The notes under the pieces: generated by a model
Seen by the model: the letters and a program-made list of their open reading frames with translations, nothing else
The model's database searches: none
Told to the model about the DNA's origin: nothing
Translations under genes and position numbers: made by a program
Origin: Gordius sp. MW1
Taxonomy: Eukaryota; Nematomorpha; Gordioida; Gordea; Gordiidae
DNA: 64,000 bases
Reading direction: 5' to 3'
Assembly (NCBI GenBank): GCA_964036665.1
Contig: OZ038528.1
Coordinates: 13,398,501-13,462,500, forward strand
Shown: positions 35,901-45,781 of the stretch, piece after piece
Layout: each line of letters opens with the position of its first letter
How positions within the stretch are numbered: position 1 is the stretch's first letter

Positions 35901-38900
35901 ATTTAGTAAACCATGAGGGTTATTAATTCTTAGTTAAATTTGATCATCAATCTCAACTAATTAGCGCATTGAGCTTAAAAAAATTAAAGTAGATTTAATG
36001 CAAAACGCTTTGTAAGATTACCATACACTTTAAGTATTATTTATTTTTATTATGCTCTTCTCTAGTAGTATTAATACCCGAAACGGGGATAAGTTTAGAT
36101 AAACATGTTAAACCTTTAGAGAAATAAAATTAGAATTACCTTTATTACTTAAATTTGACTTCTATTTTAGAAGTTGAGATAGTTTATTAAAGAAACAATT
36201 TAATTCTTTTTCATTTTAAAACACGTCTAGGGACGGAAATTTTTGTATAAATAGTCTTAAATTGGTAGATTTTCATTTATAATTGAATCTCAAAGTAAGG
36301 TTATTAATTATTTATATAAGCACAACATTATCAAGAGTCCTATATCATTGAGTTTTCCATATAATTGACAAAAAAAATAATTTTTTTGTTCTTGCCTACG
36401 CCACTGAATATTGCCAACCGAATTAAGGCTTATTTCTAGACGATCTCAACAATTTATCGTAACAAGGGGGGAAGCGGGGGCACTGGGCGGCAAAGAGGGG
36501 GAGGGTGGGGACATTGGTAAAACTTTTAGCAGGGGTCAGAAAAATATTTACATTATTAGCTTAAAGGTTAGCCACCCACAACAACAAAATTTCACAAAAA
36601 ATTAAGAATCAAGTTAGACCCAGAAAAAGGAAAAATTGGTTGGTCTTTTTTCGAGGAACGGTCATCATTATTTCAGCAAAAAAAATATTTTTTGCGTAAA
36701 AAATGTAAATTTGTAGCTAAGGTACCAAAAAGGCCATAAGCTGCGGTTGGTCTCGAGCCGGGATCAGACAAATTGAATTTAAACAGCGGTCTTTAGTAAA
36801 ATTAAATGTGGGGCGAGCTTAAAAAAGTTAGATTAACGAAACAAGTATCAAAAATAAAAAATATTAAATAATTGGCCTCGGGCCAGGGTCAGGCAAATTA
36901 GGAGTAAGCATCGATTGTCATTAAATTGCATAGAATTATATATTTAGTCTCAAATATCCGTTATAAAGCAACAACCTAATCAAGTTGCCAAAAGAAATTT
37001 ATATATAAAAGTAATCAGTCGGGCTAAAATAACAAAAATGGAATTTACACTAGGGATTATAGGTTTCCACGGCAATTATTGTCGGACAACCAAAAACGAA
37101 CCCATAAATTGCATAGTTGGATATCATTAGGAGCATAATTTTTAATATATCGCTAGCTGGAATTGGAGTGCTCTATCCGCACAAAACTCTGAACTGAGAT
37201 AATCGAGTTCAAAGTTTGAAATGTTATAAAATCTAAACTTATTATTCATGACTTGAAATTAAGTTTGATAGTGTAAACTATTAGCATCTATATTATTTTA
37301 GCCTAAAATGTGGATTTTTTCTTTTATTTTACAAAAAAATTGATTTTTTAAATTTTAGATAGAGCAAAGTTCTAAATTTTTGCGATTTTATTTAGCTACT
37401 TTGCTCTATCTGCATTTTTAACTGCAAGTTTTAAGGTTTTATTGACATTAGATTTATGACTTATAACTTTTATAATAAAATAAATATGAGATTTATAAAC
37501 TAGTTTTATATAATGACTACATTACTTTAATTACTCAAATTTATTCAATATAATAAAAAATTGTGGTAATTTGGGGTTGTGTACATTAAGGTAAACTTTG
37601 AAAAAATTTTAAATATCTTTGAGTATATAATTAAATTTCTAAAACAATCTTAATGATTTATGTCCTTTATTTAGCTAAAAATATTTAATGGGGGCAATTT
37701 GTAACAATCATACTATTTACAACAAATACTATTAATTTATTAATTATAAAATAATTGATACATACAAAAGAATATCTAGTAGAAGTACAATTAATTATAT
37801 CTATCTTTAAATAAATTTTTCCTTTAAAAATTTAACTCTTGACAATTTTGAATAATATTAAATATTCTATTTTAAAATTATAATTTTTTTCCTATCTCTT
37901 GCAAACTTTGTTTTGGCCATAACAATCATCTTTTTCCATGAGCAATAATGAGCAAAGCCTAAAATTAAAACTCGGGCCTTCGGCCCACGTGGGAAGGGGG
38001 AGAGGGGAAGGGAAGGGGGGACGACTCATCTGTACTTCGTATAAATGTATCATATTTGCTATGCAATTTATGGGCGAGAAAGGTGGGAAGGGGCGAGAAT
38101 GCCTATAGGGGGGTATTAAATGCCTAATGATTAATTAATTATTTATACAAATTTTCCATTTATAGGCAAAATGTAATATAGGCAAGGGTTAGGGTTAGAT
38201 TTAGTGTTTGCATCTAGTTGCGTATTATTAGTTTTTATGGCCTTTAGTGATTATGGGTCTAACAAACATTATATTATAAAACATCACAATGTTAAGAATT
38301 TGCAGAATTGTTGGGAGAAATTTTTTGTTGAATTTGAACAATTTTTAATTAAAAAAATCAAAAATTTGGCCAATGGTCATTTTTTCTCTATTGATCAGTA
38401 CCAACAGATACTCTATAAGTCAATGATAGCCAAAGAACGGGAAAAAAAATTTTGATGCTCACTTTGGCCAATGGTCATTTTTTTCCATTGGTCAGCAGCC
38501 AGCACACGGTAAAAGTGGATATAAATTCATAAGAGTAAAAAAACGAAAAAAAAAATTTCGAATCACATTTTAGCCAATGGTCATTTTTTTCCATTGGTCA
38601 GCAGCCAGGACACGGTAAAAGTGGATATAAATACATAATAGTCAAAAAAAACGAAAAAAAAGTTTTCGAATCACATTTTGGCCAATGGTCATTTTATTCC
38701 ATTGGTCAGCAGCCAGCGGACGGCCAAAAAGTCATAATAGCAATGGTAGGAACAGGAACAATCATAATAGTCAAAAAAAACGAAAAAAATAATTTCGATT
38801 CACATTTTGGCCAATGTTCATTTTTTCCATCGGTCAGGAGCCAGCGGACGGCCAAAAAGTCATAATAGCAATGGTAGTAACAGGAACAATCATAATAGTC

Positions 38901-41403
38901 AAAAAAAACGAAAAAAACTCGGATTCACATTTTGGACAATGGTCATTTTTTTCATTGGTCAGCAGCCAGCGGACGGCCAAAAAGTCTTATTATCAATGAT
39001 AGTAACAAGAACAATCATAAGAGTCAAAAAAACTCCGGGATTCTAACCGAAAAACTAGTTAAATTGCATAGCAATTAAAAGTAAACAACTTTTATTTATG
39101 TTTATTATATAATAATTTAACGTAGCAATTAAAACCCGACCCCGCCCGAAAGCGAGGGACATAGAGATGAGGGGTGGGGCACCTCTTTCTCATGCATTAA
39201 TTTAAAAAATCGATAACCCAATGCAAATAGATAGGGAGGGTAACGGACAACCAAAAACGAGCCCATAAATTGCATAGCAATTAATATTAGTATTAATCAT
39301 TTATACAAATTTTGCCTGTAGTCTAATTTCAACCATCATTTACAATTTTTTGATTTATCACCTTTATACTTATACTAGTTATGGCTATATTTTTTGTATA
39401 AATTTTACTTATCTTCATCCAAAATAGTTATTATTTATCAATGTTTGACATACAACAATAGTAATTGTAGAAATATTATTGAAATTAAAATTTAAAAGCA
39501 GACGATTCACGTGATTAAATGAGCGCTTGCGATTGGGTAATTGCAGATAGAGTAAACCAATTCTAAAAAATATTGATATTCGCGATTTAAGCGAAATAAG
39601 AACCTTAATAGCGAAGCCAAAAAATTTGTTTTTAACATTTTATAAAAAGTTTATAATAAAATATATAAGAATCTATCGAATAGCACTTTTACTTTAAATT
39701 TTTCGAAAATTGCAGATAGAGCACTCCAATTCTCAGGTAGCGATATGATATGTGGCGCGTTGGTGATTAATATCAAAAATCAGCCGATATGATCATTCTA
39801 GTTATATGAATAATATACCATGATAGTTAGCCTAGAAGAAAATGTCAGAAAACATCATTTCTGTACAGGCTCTTAGCAGCCTGTTTATAACACAATTTAT
39901 ACGAGTTATTACGAATATCTTTTAACAATTTTTATTTGTCACATTAATTATGACTAAATTTTATATATCATTCATGTTTAACCGAATATTGCCCTAATGT
40001 TATAAAGTAAAATGGTGTTAAAATCTTTGTTTATCTATTCCTTACGTTAATCAAATAATAATTCTTGAAAAACAAGGAATTAATATTTTATGATTTATTA
40101 GGTTATGCTTGGAAATAATCAAAAAGCGGAAAAAGATTGAGAAATGGGAAAAAAAGAAAAGAGAAAAATTATTAGGTAATTTACCTCTAGCATTTTATAT
40201 AAATTTTTTAGCTTATACAGAAGAAGATAAATTAAAATGCATAGACGTTCAAATTAAAAAGGCTCTTAAAACGGGTTCTTCAGATTTAGACAAGGCTTAT
40301 CGCCTACTTAACCAAATTGACTTAAATATGTTTAAAGGAAATTTGCATCAAGGATCTGATATTATTCAAACAATAAAAAAAGTTTGTACTTTGAATATTT
40401 ACCTTACAGCCTATTTAGATAAGGTTGTTCAAAAATGACGATAAAATTCGTAAAAAAGCGGACGAAATTTATGTCATGTTGAAAAAGCATTTTAAAGTGA
40501 TCAACCCATCCACCTCATCCCCTAATTTTCAAGTAATTTATGGCAATTAATTTTTTATCATGTTTAGGATAATCATGAAAAGCGCGATAGATGTAAATTG
40601 TCAGAGGCGGGTCTGCTCCAAGGAAGTTACATACAACCAACCTATCCTGTTTCAAACACGTCATATAATGACTTGAATCACACGACGACGACATCAGTAA
40701 ATGTTCCACTACCACCTAAACAAGTATTAATTATCAATTGTTATCGATTGTTTTGTATTTTATTTATTAGGACGTTGTGTATACTACCTCGAATGTTGCC
40801 TCTACTCAAAATGTATCAATACAAAGCCATCCTTGGAAAACTACCCCCACAAATGCTTCATCTTCATTTAATTCATTTCCTCCTCATCAACCTGAACCTT
40901 TGTATGAAACACCGCCAATTACATTTACACAAAGCTACGACGGTAACGTTAATAGTCAAATTAGAACAATGATCCCTTTATCGAACCAACAATGTATGTC
41001 TCCATCAAAAATTCACGAATTACATGTCCCTTATTCGACCTCATCGCAGGAAATAGCAGTTTCATTGGTTAATACCTTGCAATATACAACTTGCAATGCG
41101 TCAACAACCTGTAATATTAATACTTATGCTTCGACGACTTTAAGTCACATCTATGAACATCCAACTGTGGCCAATGCGGAATTGACTCACACCACCCTTT
41201 CTAATATAACGCCTAAGGAAGACTGTCTATCTAATCAACGAACTATTTTGGAGGATACACAGCTTTCGGATAAATTTCAACTTATAATAATACTACAAGC
41301 TAAGAAGAAAAGGAATGTATACTTCCCAAATTTTCAATCCTACTCATCACAAATCACATCCACTTATAACTGGGAAACGTTTAAGGTAAATAATTTAAGT
41401 TAG
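29368..41403 (+). CDS. PWWP plus IBD chromatin reader, LEDGF/HRP2 (HDGF-related) type
   Basis: Exons read with confidence: 29368-29439, 29477-29550, 29587-29704, 29745-29789, 29829-29859, 29897-29988, then 40102-40175, 40212-40381, 40419-40532, 40568-40723 and 40771-41403 (stop TAG). Probable middle exons are 33973-34246 and 34336-34449. Family members bind methylated H3K36 chromatin through PWWP and recruit partners through the IBD; the location is nuclear. The N terminus ([20 protein letters not shown]) and the IBD helices are both present, but linkage over 10 kb of transposon-filled introns is inferred from order, strand and phase. At least one exon between 34.4 and 40.1 kb is missing from my model, because the phases do not join there. 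The closest human genes are PSIP1 and HDGFL2; orthology is not resolved. Confidence 0.8.
29989..31650. other. long intron, no element recognised
   Basis: AT-rich intronic DNA. A 93-codon open frame at 30294-30575 lacks recognisable homology. No clear terminal inverted repeats. Confidence 0.4.
31651..31820. mobile_element. diverged CATGGGCGTAG MITE
   Basis: Right end CTGGCTACGCCCATG is intact; left end reads TTAAATCGTAGCCAAGG. The interior has the family layout (G-run, C-run, A-rich middle, TTTTGCCC, ATTGCCCCC). No target duplication survives, so it is an old copy. It lies in the long intron of the PWWP/IBD gene. Confidence 0.65.
31960..32930 (-). pseudogene. hAT (ZMYM1/DUF4371-like) transposase C-terminal relic
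   Basis: Minus-strand reading of 31975-32160 gives [19 protein letters not shown] and then [13 protein letters not shown], the hAT dimerisation block (usual form STASAERSFSTLRRIK... GLALLSIHRE). Upstream on that strand (32440-32930) weaker segments of the same protein follow. A Harbinger-like MITE at 32173-32438 interrupts it. Stops and frame changes are frequent. Confidence 0.6.
32173..32438. mobile_element. Harbinger-like MITE, second copy
   Basis: Same family as 18844-19111 but inverted: starts GGGTGCGTCTTAATACGCG after TTA and ends near GTATATTAAGAATATAATT. Internal blocks AAAACAAATATTTATCCTTT and TAATTACGCTTATTAATGC match the other copy over most of their length. It is inserted in a hAT relic. 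Confidence 0.75.
32931..33972. other. intron, nothing recognised
   Basis: AT-rich; one C-run at 33015-33032. No homology noticed. Confidence 0.35.
33973..34449 (+). CDS. probable middle exons with a duplicated RP-ML-PIKR motif
   Basis: An open frame follows TTGTATTCTCAG at 33973 in phase 0, which fits the preceding exon. It encodes [18 protein letters not shown] and an acidic, polar stretch. Reading on through a predicted 89-nt intron (34247-34335) gives [18 protein letters not shown] before a GTACG donor at 34450. The near-identical motif in both exons argues that they are coding and belong together. I recognise no domain. They may belong to the PWWP/IBD gene or to an unrelated nested gene. 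Confidence 0.5.
34964..35115. mobile_element. CATGGGCGTAG MITE with perfect TSD
   Basis: A 152-bp copy from TATAAGCGTAGGCC to CTAGCTACGTTCATG. Both flanks are AAATTCTC (34956-34963 and 35116-35123), so the boundaries are certain even though the terminal repeats have drifted. No coding capacity. Confidence 0.85.
35116..37140. other. intron, scattered repeats, no gene seen
   Basis: AT-rich. A hAT-like right terminus (GCCTACGCCACTG) occurs near 36393-36405, and a copy of the hairpin motif (AAATTGCATAGAATT) near 36928 and another at 37106. A plus-strand open frame at 36411-36605 is glycine/glutamate-rich low complexity and not convincing. Confidence 0.35.
38055..39280. repeat. inverted hairpin-end pair flanking a tandem array
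   Basis: TTGCTATGCAATTTATGGGC at 38055 is inverted at 39260 (GCCCATAAATTGCATAGCAA). Each end contains AATTGC and GCAATT around ATA, a small hairpin. Between them is the 100-130 bp tandem array. The motif recurs elsewhere in the window as single copies, so it may be the end of a dispersed element family. Confidence 0.6.
38360..39045. repeat. tandem repeat, six units of about 100-130 bp
   Basis: The block TTTGGCCAATGGTCATTTTT followed by CCATTGGTCAGCAGCCAG starts units at about 38371, 38469, 38575, 38683, 38812 and 38937. Early units contain ACACGGTAAAAGTGGATATA; later ones contain GCGGACGGCCAAAAAGTC. Each unit has the self-complementary pair CCAATGG and CCATTGG. Confidence 0.85.
40102..40532 (+). 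CDS. integrase-binding domain (IBD) exons
   Basis: Three exons separated by 36- and 37-nt introns encode a basic helix ([18 protein letters not shown]), then the [43 protein letters not shown] and [17 protein letters not shown]. The order and spacing match the LEDGF IBD, including TLKKIRRFK. The second intron must be spliced, because reading through it gives a stop and loses the motif. At the LEDGF Ile365-Asp366 position this protein has Thr-Gly; the Phe of RRFK is kept but the following Val is Asn. Confidence 0.88.
40568..41403 (+). CDS. Ser/Thr/Pro/Gln-rich C-terminal tail exons
   Basis: Two exons (40568-40723, 40771-41403) follow the IBD in frame after 35- and 47-nt introns. They encode a low-complexity tail rich in Thr, Ser, Asn, Gln and Pro with no known domain, ending in TAG at 41401-41403. 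A donor-like GTAAAT lies 18 nt before the stop, so a further exon cannot be excluded. The tail ends about 190 bp from the stop codon of the convergent citrate synthase gene. Confidence 0.72.
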
Positions 41404-41567
41404 CCTACATTTTAAAATTTATGCATGCCCATTTTTATTTAAATTTATGTGTTGCATTAGAATGAACCAGTGAATATGTTGAATAGTGAATATCAAGAAT
41501 TATGGAATTTATTAAATTTATGAAACGCAAATTATATATCCATATAAATCGTGTACAAACTATTACA

Positions 41568-41573
41568 TTTATT
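41568..41573 (-). promoter_or_regulatory. polyadenylation signal of citrate synthase (AATAAA)
   Basis: On the minus strand AATAAA lies 20 nt after the TAA stop of the citrate synthase gene, implying a very short 3' UTR. AT-rich DNA produces this hexamer often, so position is the main support. An AAATAAAA on the plus strand at 41578-41585 could serve the convergent gene. Confidence 0.45.
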
Positions 41574-41592
41574 GTATAAAATAAAACGTCGT

Positions 41593-43946
41593 TTACATTT
41601 TTGCTCCAACCATTTTCATGAGACTTTCGGTCGTCATTGATTTCGGGCGTTCCAATGGGAAACCCAAAGCCCTGTCCCATGTTAAGGAAGCCAAAACACC
41701 TAAAGCCCTCGATACGCCAAACAAAACGGTGTAATAGTTCATTTCTTTTAATCCGTAATGCTAAACCATGTAATTTAAGGTATAACTATGATACACCTAC
41801 GTGGAGCAGGACGCCACTGTGAGCGTCGACATTAGGCCATGGATTTTTGGCTTTGCCGTGTTTGAGTAAGATGTTAGGTGCTATTTCATAGAGCTAAAGT
41901 GAAAAAAAAATTGTGTTTAAAACGTTAAGGCTTTAAGTTTTTTTTATCTCAGTTTTTATAACCTACTTGAGATACTAGGTTGAATAATGGATCGTCTGGT
42001 AGATGTTTCATTGCGAAATCTCTCTGGCATAAATATCTAGGATCAGTAGCTCTTAACACGGCATGTCCATAACCGGGAATGACCTGACCACTTTCTAACG
42101 TTTTCCATATGAAAGCTTCTAAATTTTCTTTGGTAAACTTATTTCCCAATTCTTGTTTTAGTTTGGTGATCCAAGATAATACTTCCTAATATAAAAATGC
42201 ATGCATATATAGATAGAAATCAGCAAAATAAACTTGATTAGCAAGTCCATGCAAAGGTCCCGCTAAGCCATTCATTGAAGCAGCAAATGACAAGTAAGGA
42301 TCGGACAGTGCAGAACCAACTAAATGGCATGTGTGGGCGCTAACATTTCCACCCTCATGATCCCTATCACAAAATTATAAAATTTATACTACCATTAATA
42401 ATGTAAATACATATAATGATAAATCTGCTTACGCATGAATGCAAAGGTATAGCCTTAAAAGTTCAGTAAAATTTGGATTCTCAAAACCAAGCATTGAGGT
42501 AAAATTGTGACTCCAATCCTTATCAGGATTGATAGCACCAGGTGTTGTACCTTCTTTGTAGAGATTTCTATAGATAATGGCAGCTAGGGTAGGAAGTTTT
42601 GCAATCAAATTCATTGAATCCTCATAAACATACTATATTAATAAAACAAATAAAAAATTGCATAAAATCTATATACCTACCTCCCAATATTTAGATTTTT
42701 TGACCCCTTCCTGATATGCTGTAACAAATTTGCTTTCAGTGTTAAGGGCAGTAATGGCAGCAGAAAATTGTGTCATTGGGTGCATATTTGATGGAAAATT
42801 GTTAAGCATGGTGACTATGTGAGAGGGAATATCAGCTCGTGAGGCCCACTCTTTGGATACCCATTGGACCTAAAAAAATTAAAAAAAATCCCATTCTTCA
42901 TAAATTGTGCAATTGCTAAGCTAAGTCTAGTCCTCAAATGAGGGCATGGTTTCAGATCCCAATTCTGACACTAATTTGATGTTGTTTAAAAATGTTTATT
43001 TGGTTATTATAAATACATTTTATTATCCAGTGTTTTTTTGCACAAACTTAACAATGAATCAAAAACAAAAATTGCAGTAAATTAAATTAAACCTGCATAG
43101 TAATATCTCTATCTTTAGTTTTATATCAACATAATTTTGCTCAAAAAAATTATGATATTACACAGATTAAACTTTTTAATTGAGACAAAATTTCAATGAA
43201 AATTGTTTAACGCAATTCTTTATACTTTCTAATTTAGGATGCATGTTATAAGCATCCCTAACTTTATTTTTGGTATAATTTACAGATTATTATTAATTGG
43301 TTTTCTGTGTAGCAAAATAATTTAGGTTAGAGAAATTTAGACAATGCAATTAGATAAAAATTTAATTATTAACTTATGTAAGCTCACTTGATTTTTTGTT
43401 GGGATTTCACCTGTTATAAGTAACCAAAAAAGGCCCTCTGGTAAAGGTTCTTCACCTTTTTCAGCTTTTGGTAATTTTTTTCTGAGTTCAGTTATGGTGT
43501 AATTTCTAAACTTTATTCCAGATTCAGGATCTAATTGGGATGTTTCTGTAACTAATCCTTTAATGCCTCTCATACCACCATATATCTATATAAAAATATG
43601 TATTTTTTATTTTACATATAAAATCAAGTAACCTAAAATTAAATACATAATTTAATGTGGTGTAAAATCTTTAAAGTCCAACTATACCATGTCAATTGTA
43701 ACATCCCCAACTTTGCTACTACCATATTTACTTTTAAAATCACTGACAATTTTATGATGCTCAGAAATTTTCACCGCTAATATATCTTTCAGTGACTAAA
43801 AAATATAAATTTTAGTAATTTGTAATACTTCATATTTCGGTTGTGGCAATTGAACATACTGCCGACACAAAAAAGGTCTAAAGGCCTATCAAATATTATT
43901 ATAAATGTCATAAAAATCAAACTTGAGTGGAAAGTTTGCGAATCAT
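41593..43946 (-). CDS. CS: citrate synthase, mitochondrial, 9 exons, complete
   Basis: Condenses acetyl-CoA with oxaloacetate in the mitochondrial matrix, first step of the TCA cycle. Exons in transcript order: 43923-43946, 43688-43795, 43388-43585, 42681-42869, 42433-42632, 42234-42363, 41967-42185, 41801-41893, 41593-41760. All GT-AG, total 1,329 nt, 442 residues (animal enzymes are about 460-470). Exon 1 is only 24 nt and encodes MIRKLSTQ, a basic start suited to a mitochondrial presequence; it joins SLKDILAVK in phase 0. Catalytic histidines lie in [14 protein letters not shown] and [12 protein letters not shown], and the aspartate in [10 protein letters not shown]. The C-terminal [10 protein letters not shown] motif is intact. 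The start is inferred from phase and sequence character; an upstream exon is possible. Confidence 0.95.
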
Positions 43947-44680
43947 TGAAGCGTACTTGACAGTGAACTTTCTCAGACCACAATAATTTTAAAAACGAGG
44001 AAAAGTAGGTGTGTTACCGAATTGCGACGTTTTGGTAATGACAAATCTATTGTAAAAAAATGTTAATTTTTTGTAAAAAATTCTAATTATCTAATACTAT
44101 CTCAAAACGTTAATAAAAATCTGATCAGGTATAGCTAAACCGCTTAAAATTAATAAAAAAAAAAACATTATTATAGCAGTCAACATAGACTGTTAGCCAT
44201 AGTCATGGCTAGGGGGTGGCAGGATGGGGCCGCTGCCCCCCTTTCAGAAATCCGTTGATGCATCCTTCTCTAAATAATCATAAGGCTAAGCCCTTGATCT
44301 TAGCTAGTGCCTCGAAAAACACTCCATTATTTAATAAATAATTATGATAGATTAGGCTGAACGAGTGCTGTTATTCAGCTCGTCATTTATTACCTGCGCT
44401 GTTAAAAGGAGTAAACAAACTTAGTACCATCATAATTATAGGAGTCCATAGTGACATGCACTTCCCTAGTGTAAGATCCCTTTTTCCTGATTCCCTCCAA
44501 CATGGTCCTAGATTTTAGATAAAATCATTATGGGGATAGCGCTGTTATTTTTATAGCACATCCACTTGTGATGTATTTTCTAGTTAAATCAAACCACCAA
44601 ATTTAAGCAAATAAGGCACGAGGGGGAGGGGGTACTTTATAACTTTAATTTATTACTATCTATTAATTAGAGACCTGCAC
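43947..44680. other. 5' flank of citrate synthase with a MITE-like fragment
   Basis: The promoter must be here but no box stands out. At about 44205-44265 there is CATGGCTAGGGGGTGGCAGG then CCGCTGCCCCCCTTTC, resembling a degraded left half of the CATGGGCGTAG MITE family. Otherwise nothing recognised. Confidence 0.4.
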
Positions 44681-44779
44681 GGGCATCACGAAGCCTCCAG
44701 GCCATTTTTATCAAAGGCTAGTAATAAAAGATAAACCTCATTTATTTGACATGGGAGGATTAGCTAAGCTTACAACCAA

Positions 44780-45498
44780 GGATAAAATATTTTTGGAAGA
44801 ATACTGTACTGTAAGTCCTAATAAAATTTTTAGGATAAATATTATAATAAATTTTAAATATTAAAATAGATCATGGAACCTGTTGCTATCTCACTATTAT
44901 AGAAAGTGAGGAAAATATGCATTTGGGCTATTTGACCCCAACAATAACAATAGTTAATTTGAAATTAAAAAAAATTACTAGCCTAAAATATGGTCAACCA
45001 TTGATTGACGTTGTATTAAATGGGATTTTTAAAAGGTAATAAACCTATTACTATCAAATTAATTACATATAATTTTTTTTAAGATTTCAACATATATATG
45101 AAGATCAATATCTTCTTTCAGCCATTATACATCCAATGTTCAAGCTTCAATGGCCTTGGATTAAACTTCGAGAAAATGAACCTTTAAAGAAGAAACTTTT
45201 AGTGTTATTGAAAAAAGGGATTGAAACCCCTAGAATTGATAATGATATCATTTTTTTTGACGAGGAAGTAGAGGGCGGATTGGAGGTTGATATCTTGTGG
45301 CAATTTTTTGAAGCGAGGGACAAAACATTAAATGTTTTTAATAAATTTCCTCCTTTAAAGAATTTGTTTATTAAGTATAATACTCCAATTCCCTCATCTG
45401 CCCCTATGGAGCGGGTTTTTAGTATAGCTAATGCTGTAATAACTGCCAAACGTTCTTGCTTATCAGACGACAATTTTGAAAAAGAATTATTATTATAA
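44780..45498 (+). pseudogene. hAT transposase C-terminal half
   Basis: Plus-strand readings give IMEPVAISL, MHLGYLTPTITIV, YGQPLIDVVLNGIFKRF, then a 120-codon open frame (45136-45498) with FKLQWPW, NVFNKFPPLKNLFIKYNTP, SSAPMERVFSIAN and RSCLSDDNFEKELLL. These are the last helices and the dimerisation domain of hAT transposases, ending at the natural stop. A 39-nt candidate intron (45036-45084 region) joins KRF to QHIYEDQ. The N-terminal BED finger is absent, so the copy is incomplete. Confidence 0.82.
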
Positions 45499-45649
45499 AT
45501 TATTAAAAAAATAGATTATATTGATTTATAATTAGATTGTCGAAATAAAACTATTCTTTTTTATCATGGCTATTTATGGTATTAAAAAATATAAGACATT
45601 TATTTATATTAAATTAAATTTTAAAAAAATTTATCATAAAATTTTGAAC

Positions 45650-45781
45650 GAACGTGAACGCGTTCCTTTTTTTTAAACGAACGTGAACGCGTTCCTTTTT
45701 TTTAAACGAACGTGAACGCGTTCGATTTTTGTCAATGAACGTTGAACGCGTTCGATTTTTTCACAAATGTTTACAGCACTA
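45650..45781. repeat. hAT subterminal repeats GAACGTGAACGCGTTC
   Basis: Four tandem copies of AACGAACGTGAACGCGTTC, spaced about 28-34 bp, sit just inside the right terminus. The core GAACGCGTTC is a perfect 10-bp palindrome. Subterminal repeats like this are transposase binding sites in studied hAT elements. Confidence 0.75.

Larger units (their letters stand above)
37146..39745. mobile_element. 2.6-kb inverted-repeat element with CTCTATC termini
   Basis: Left end ATATCGCTAGCTGGAATTGG then AGTGCTCTATCCGCA is mirrored at 39708-39745 by GCAGATAGAGCACTCCAATT then CTCAGGTAGCGATAT. Additional GATAGAG or CTCTATC copies lie inside (about 37365, 37400, 39545). No transposase is visible, so it is a non-autonomous DNA element of unknown superfamily. 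A smaller inverted pair (38055, 39260) and a tandem array are nested within it. Confidence 0.68.
44690..45781 (+). mobile_element. 3' part of a hAT transposon (TAGTGCTGTAAAC end)
   Basis: The right terminus CACAAATGTTTACAGCACTA ends at 45781; complemented it is TAGTGCTGTAAACATTTGTG, related to the TAGTGTTGTAAAA ends of two other elements here. Upstream lie palindromic subterminal repeats and transposase coding sequence. I could not find a matching left end, so the 5' part is deleted or too diverged. Confidence 0.7.

Noticed and set aside
36700..36900. tRNA-like B-box sequences (GGTCTCGAGCC, GGCCTCGGGCC)
   Set aside because: No A-box at the right distance and no cloverleaf can be drawn. Not tRNA genes.
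40176..40211. Read-through of a 36-nt in-frame segment in the IBD exon
   Set aside because: It begins GTAATT and ends TTTTTTAG, it interrupts a run of basic residues, and its neighbour intron of 37 nt must be spliced. More likely an intron.
43789..43983. Open frame starting WSEKVHCQ as citrate synthase exon 1
   Set aside because: Begins with TTG, has no in-frame ATG before an upstream stop, while the nested ATG at 43946 gives a basic presequence in phase.
45147..45473. Minus-strand open frame of 108 codons
   Set aside because: Antisense to the conserved hAT dimerisation domain on the plus strand.
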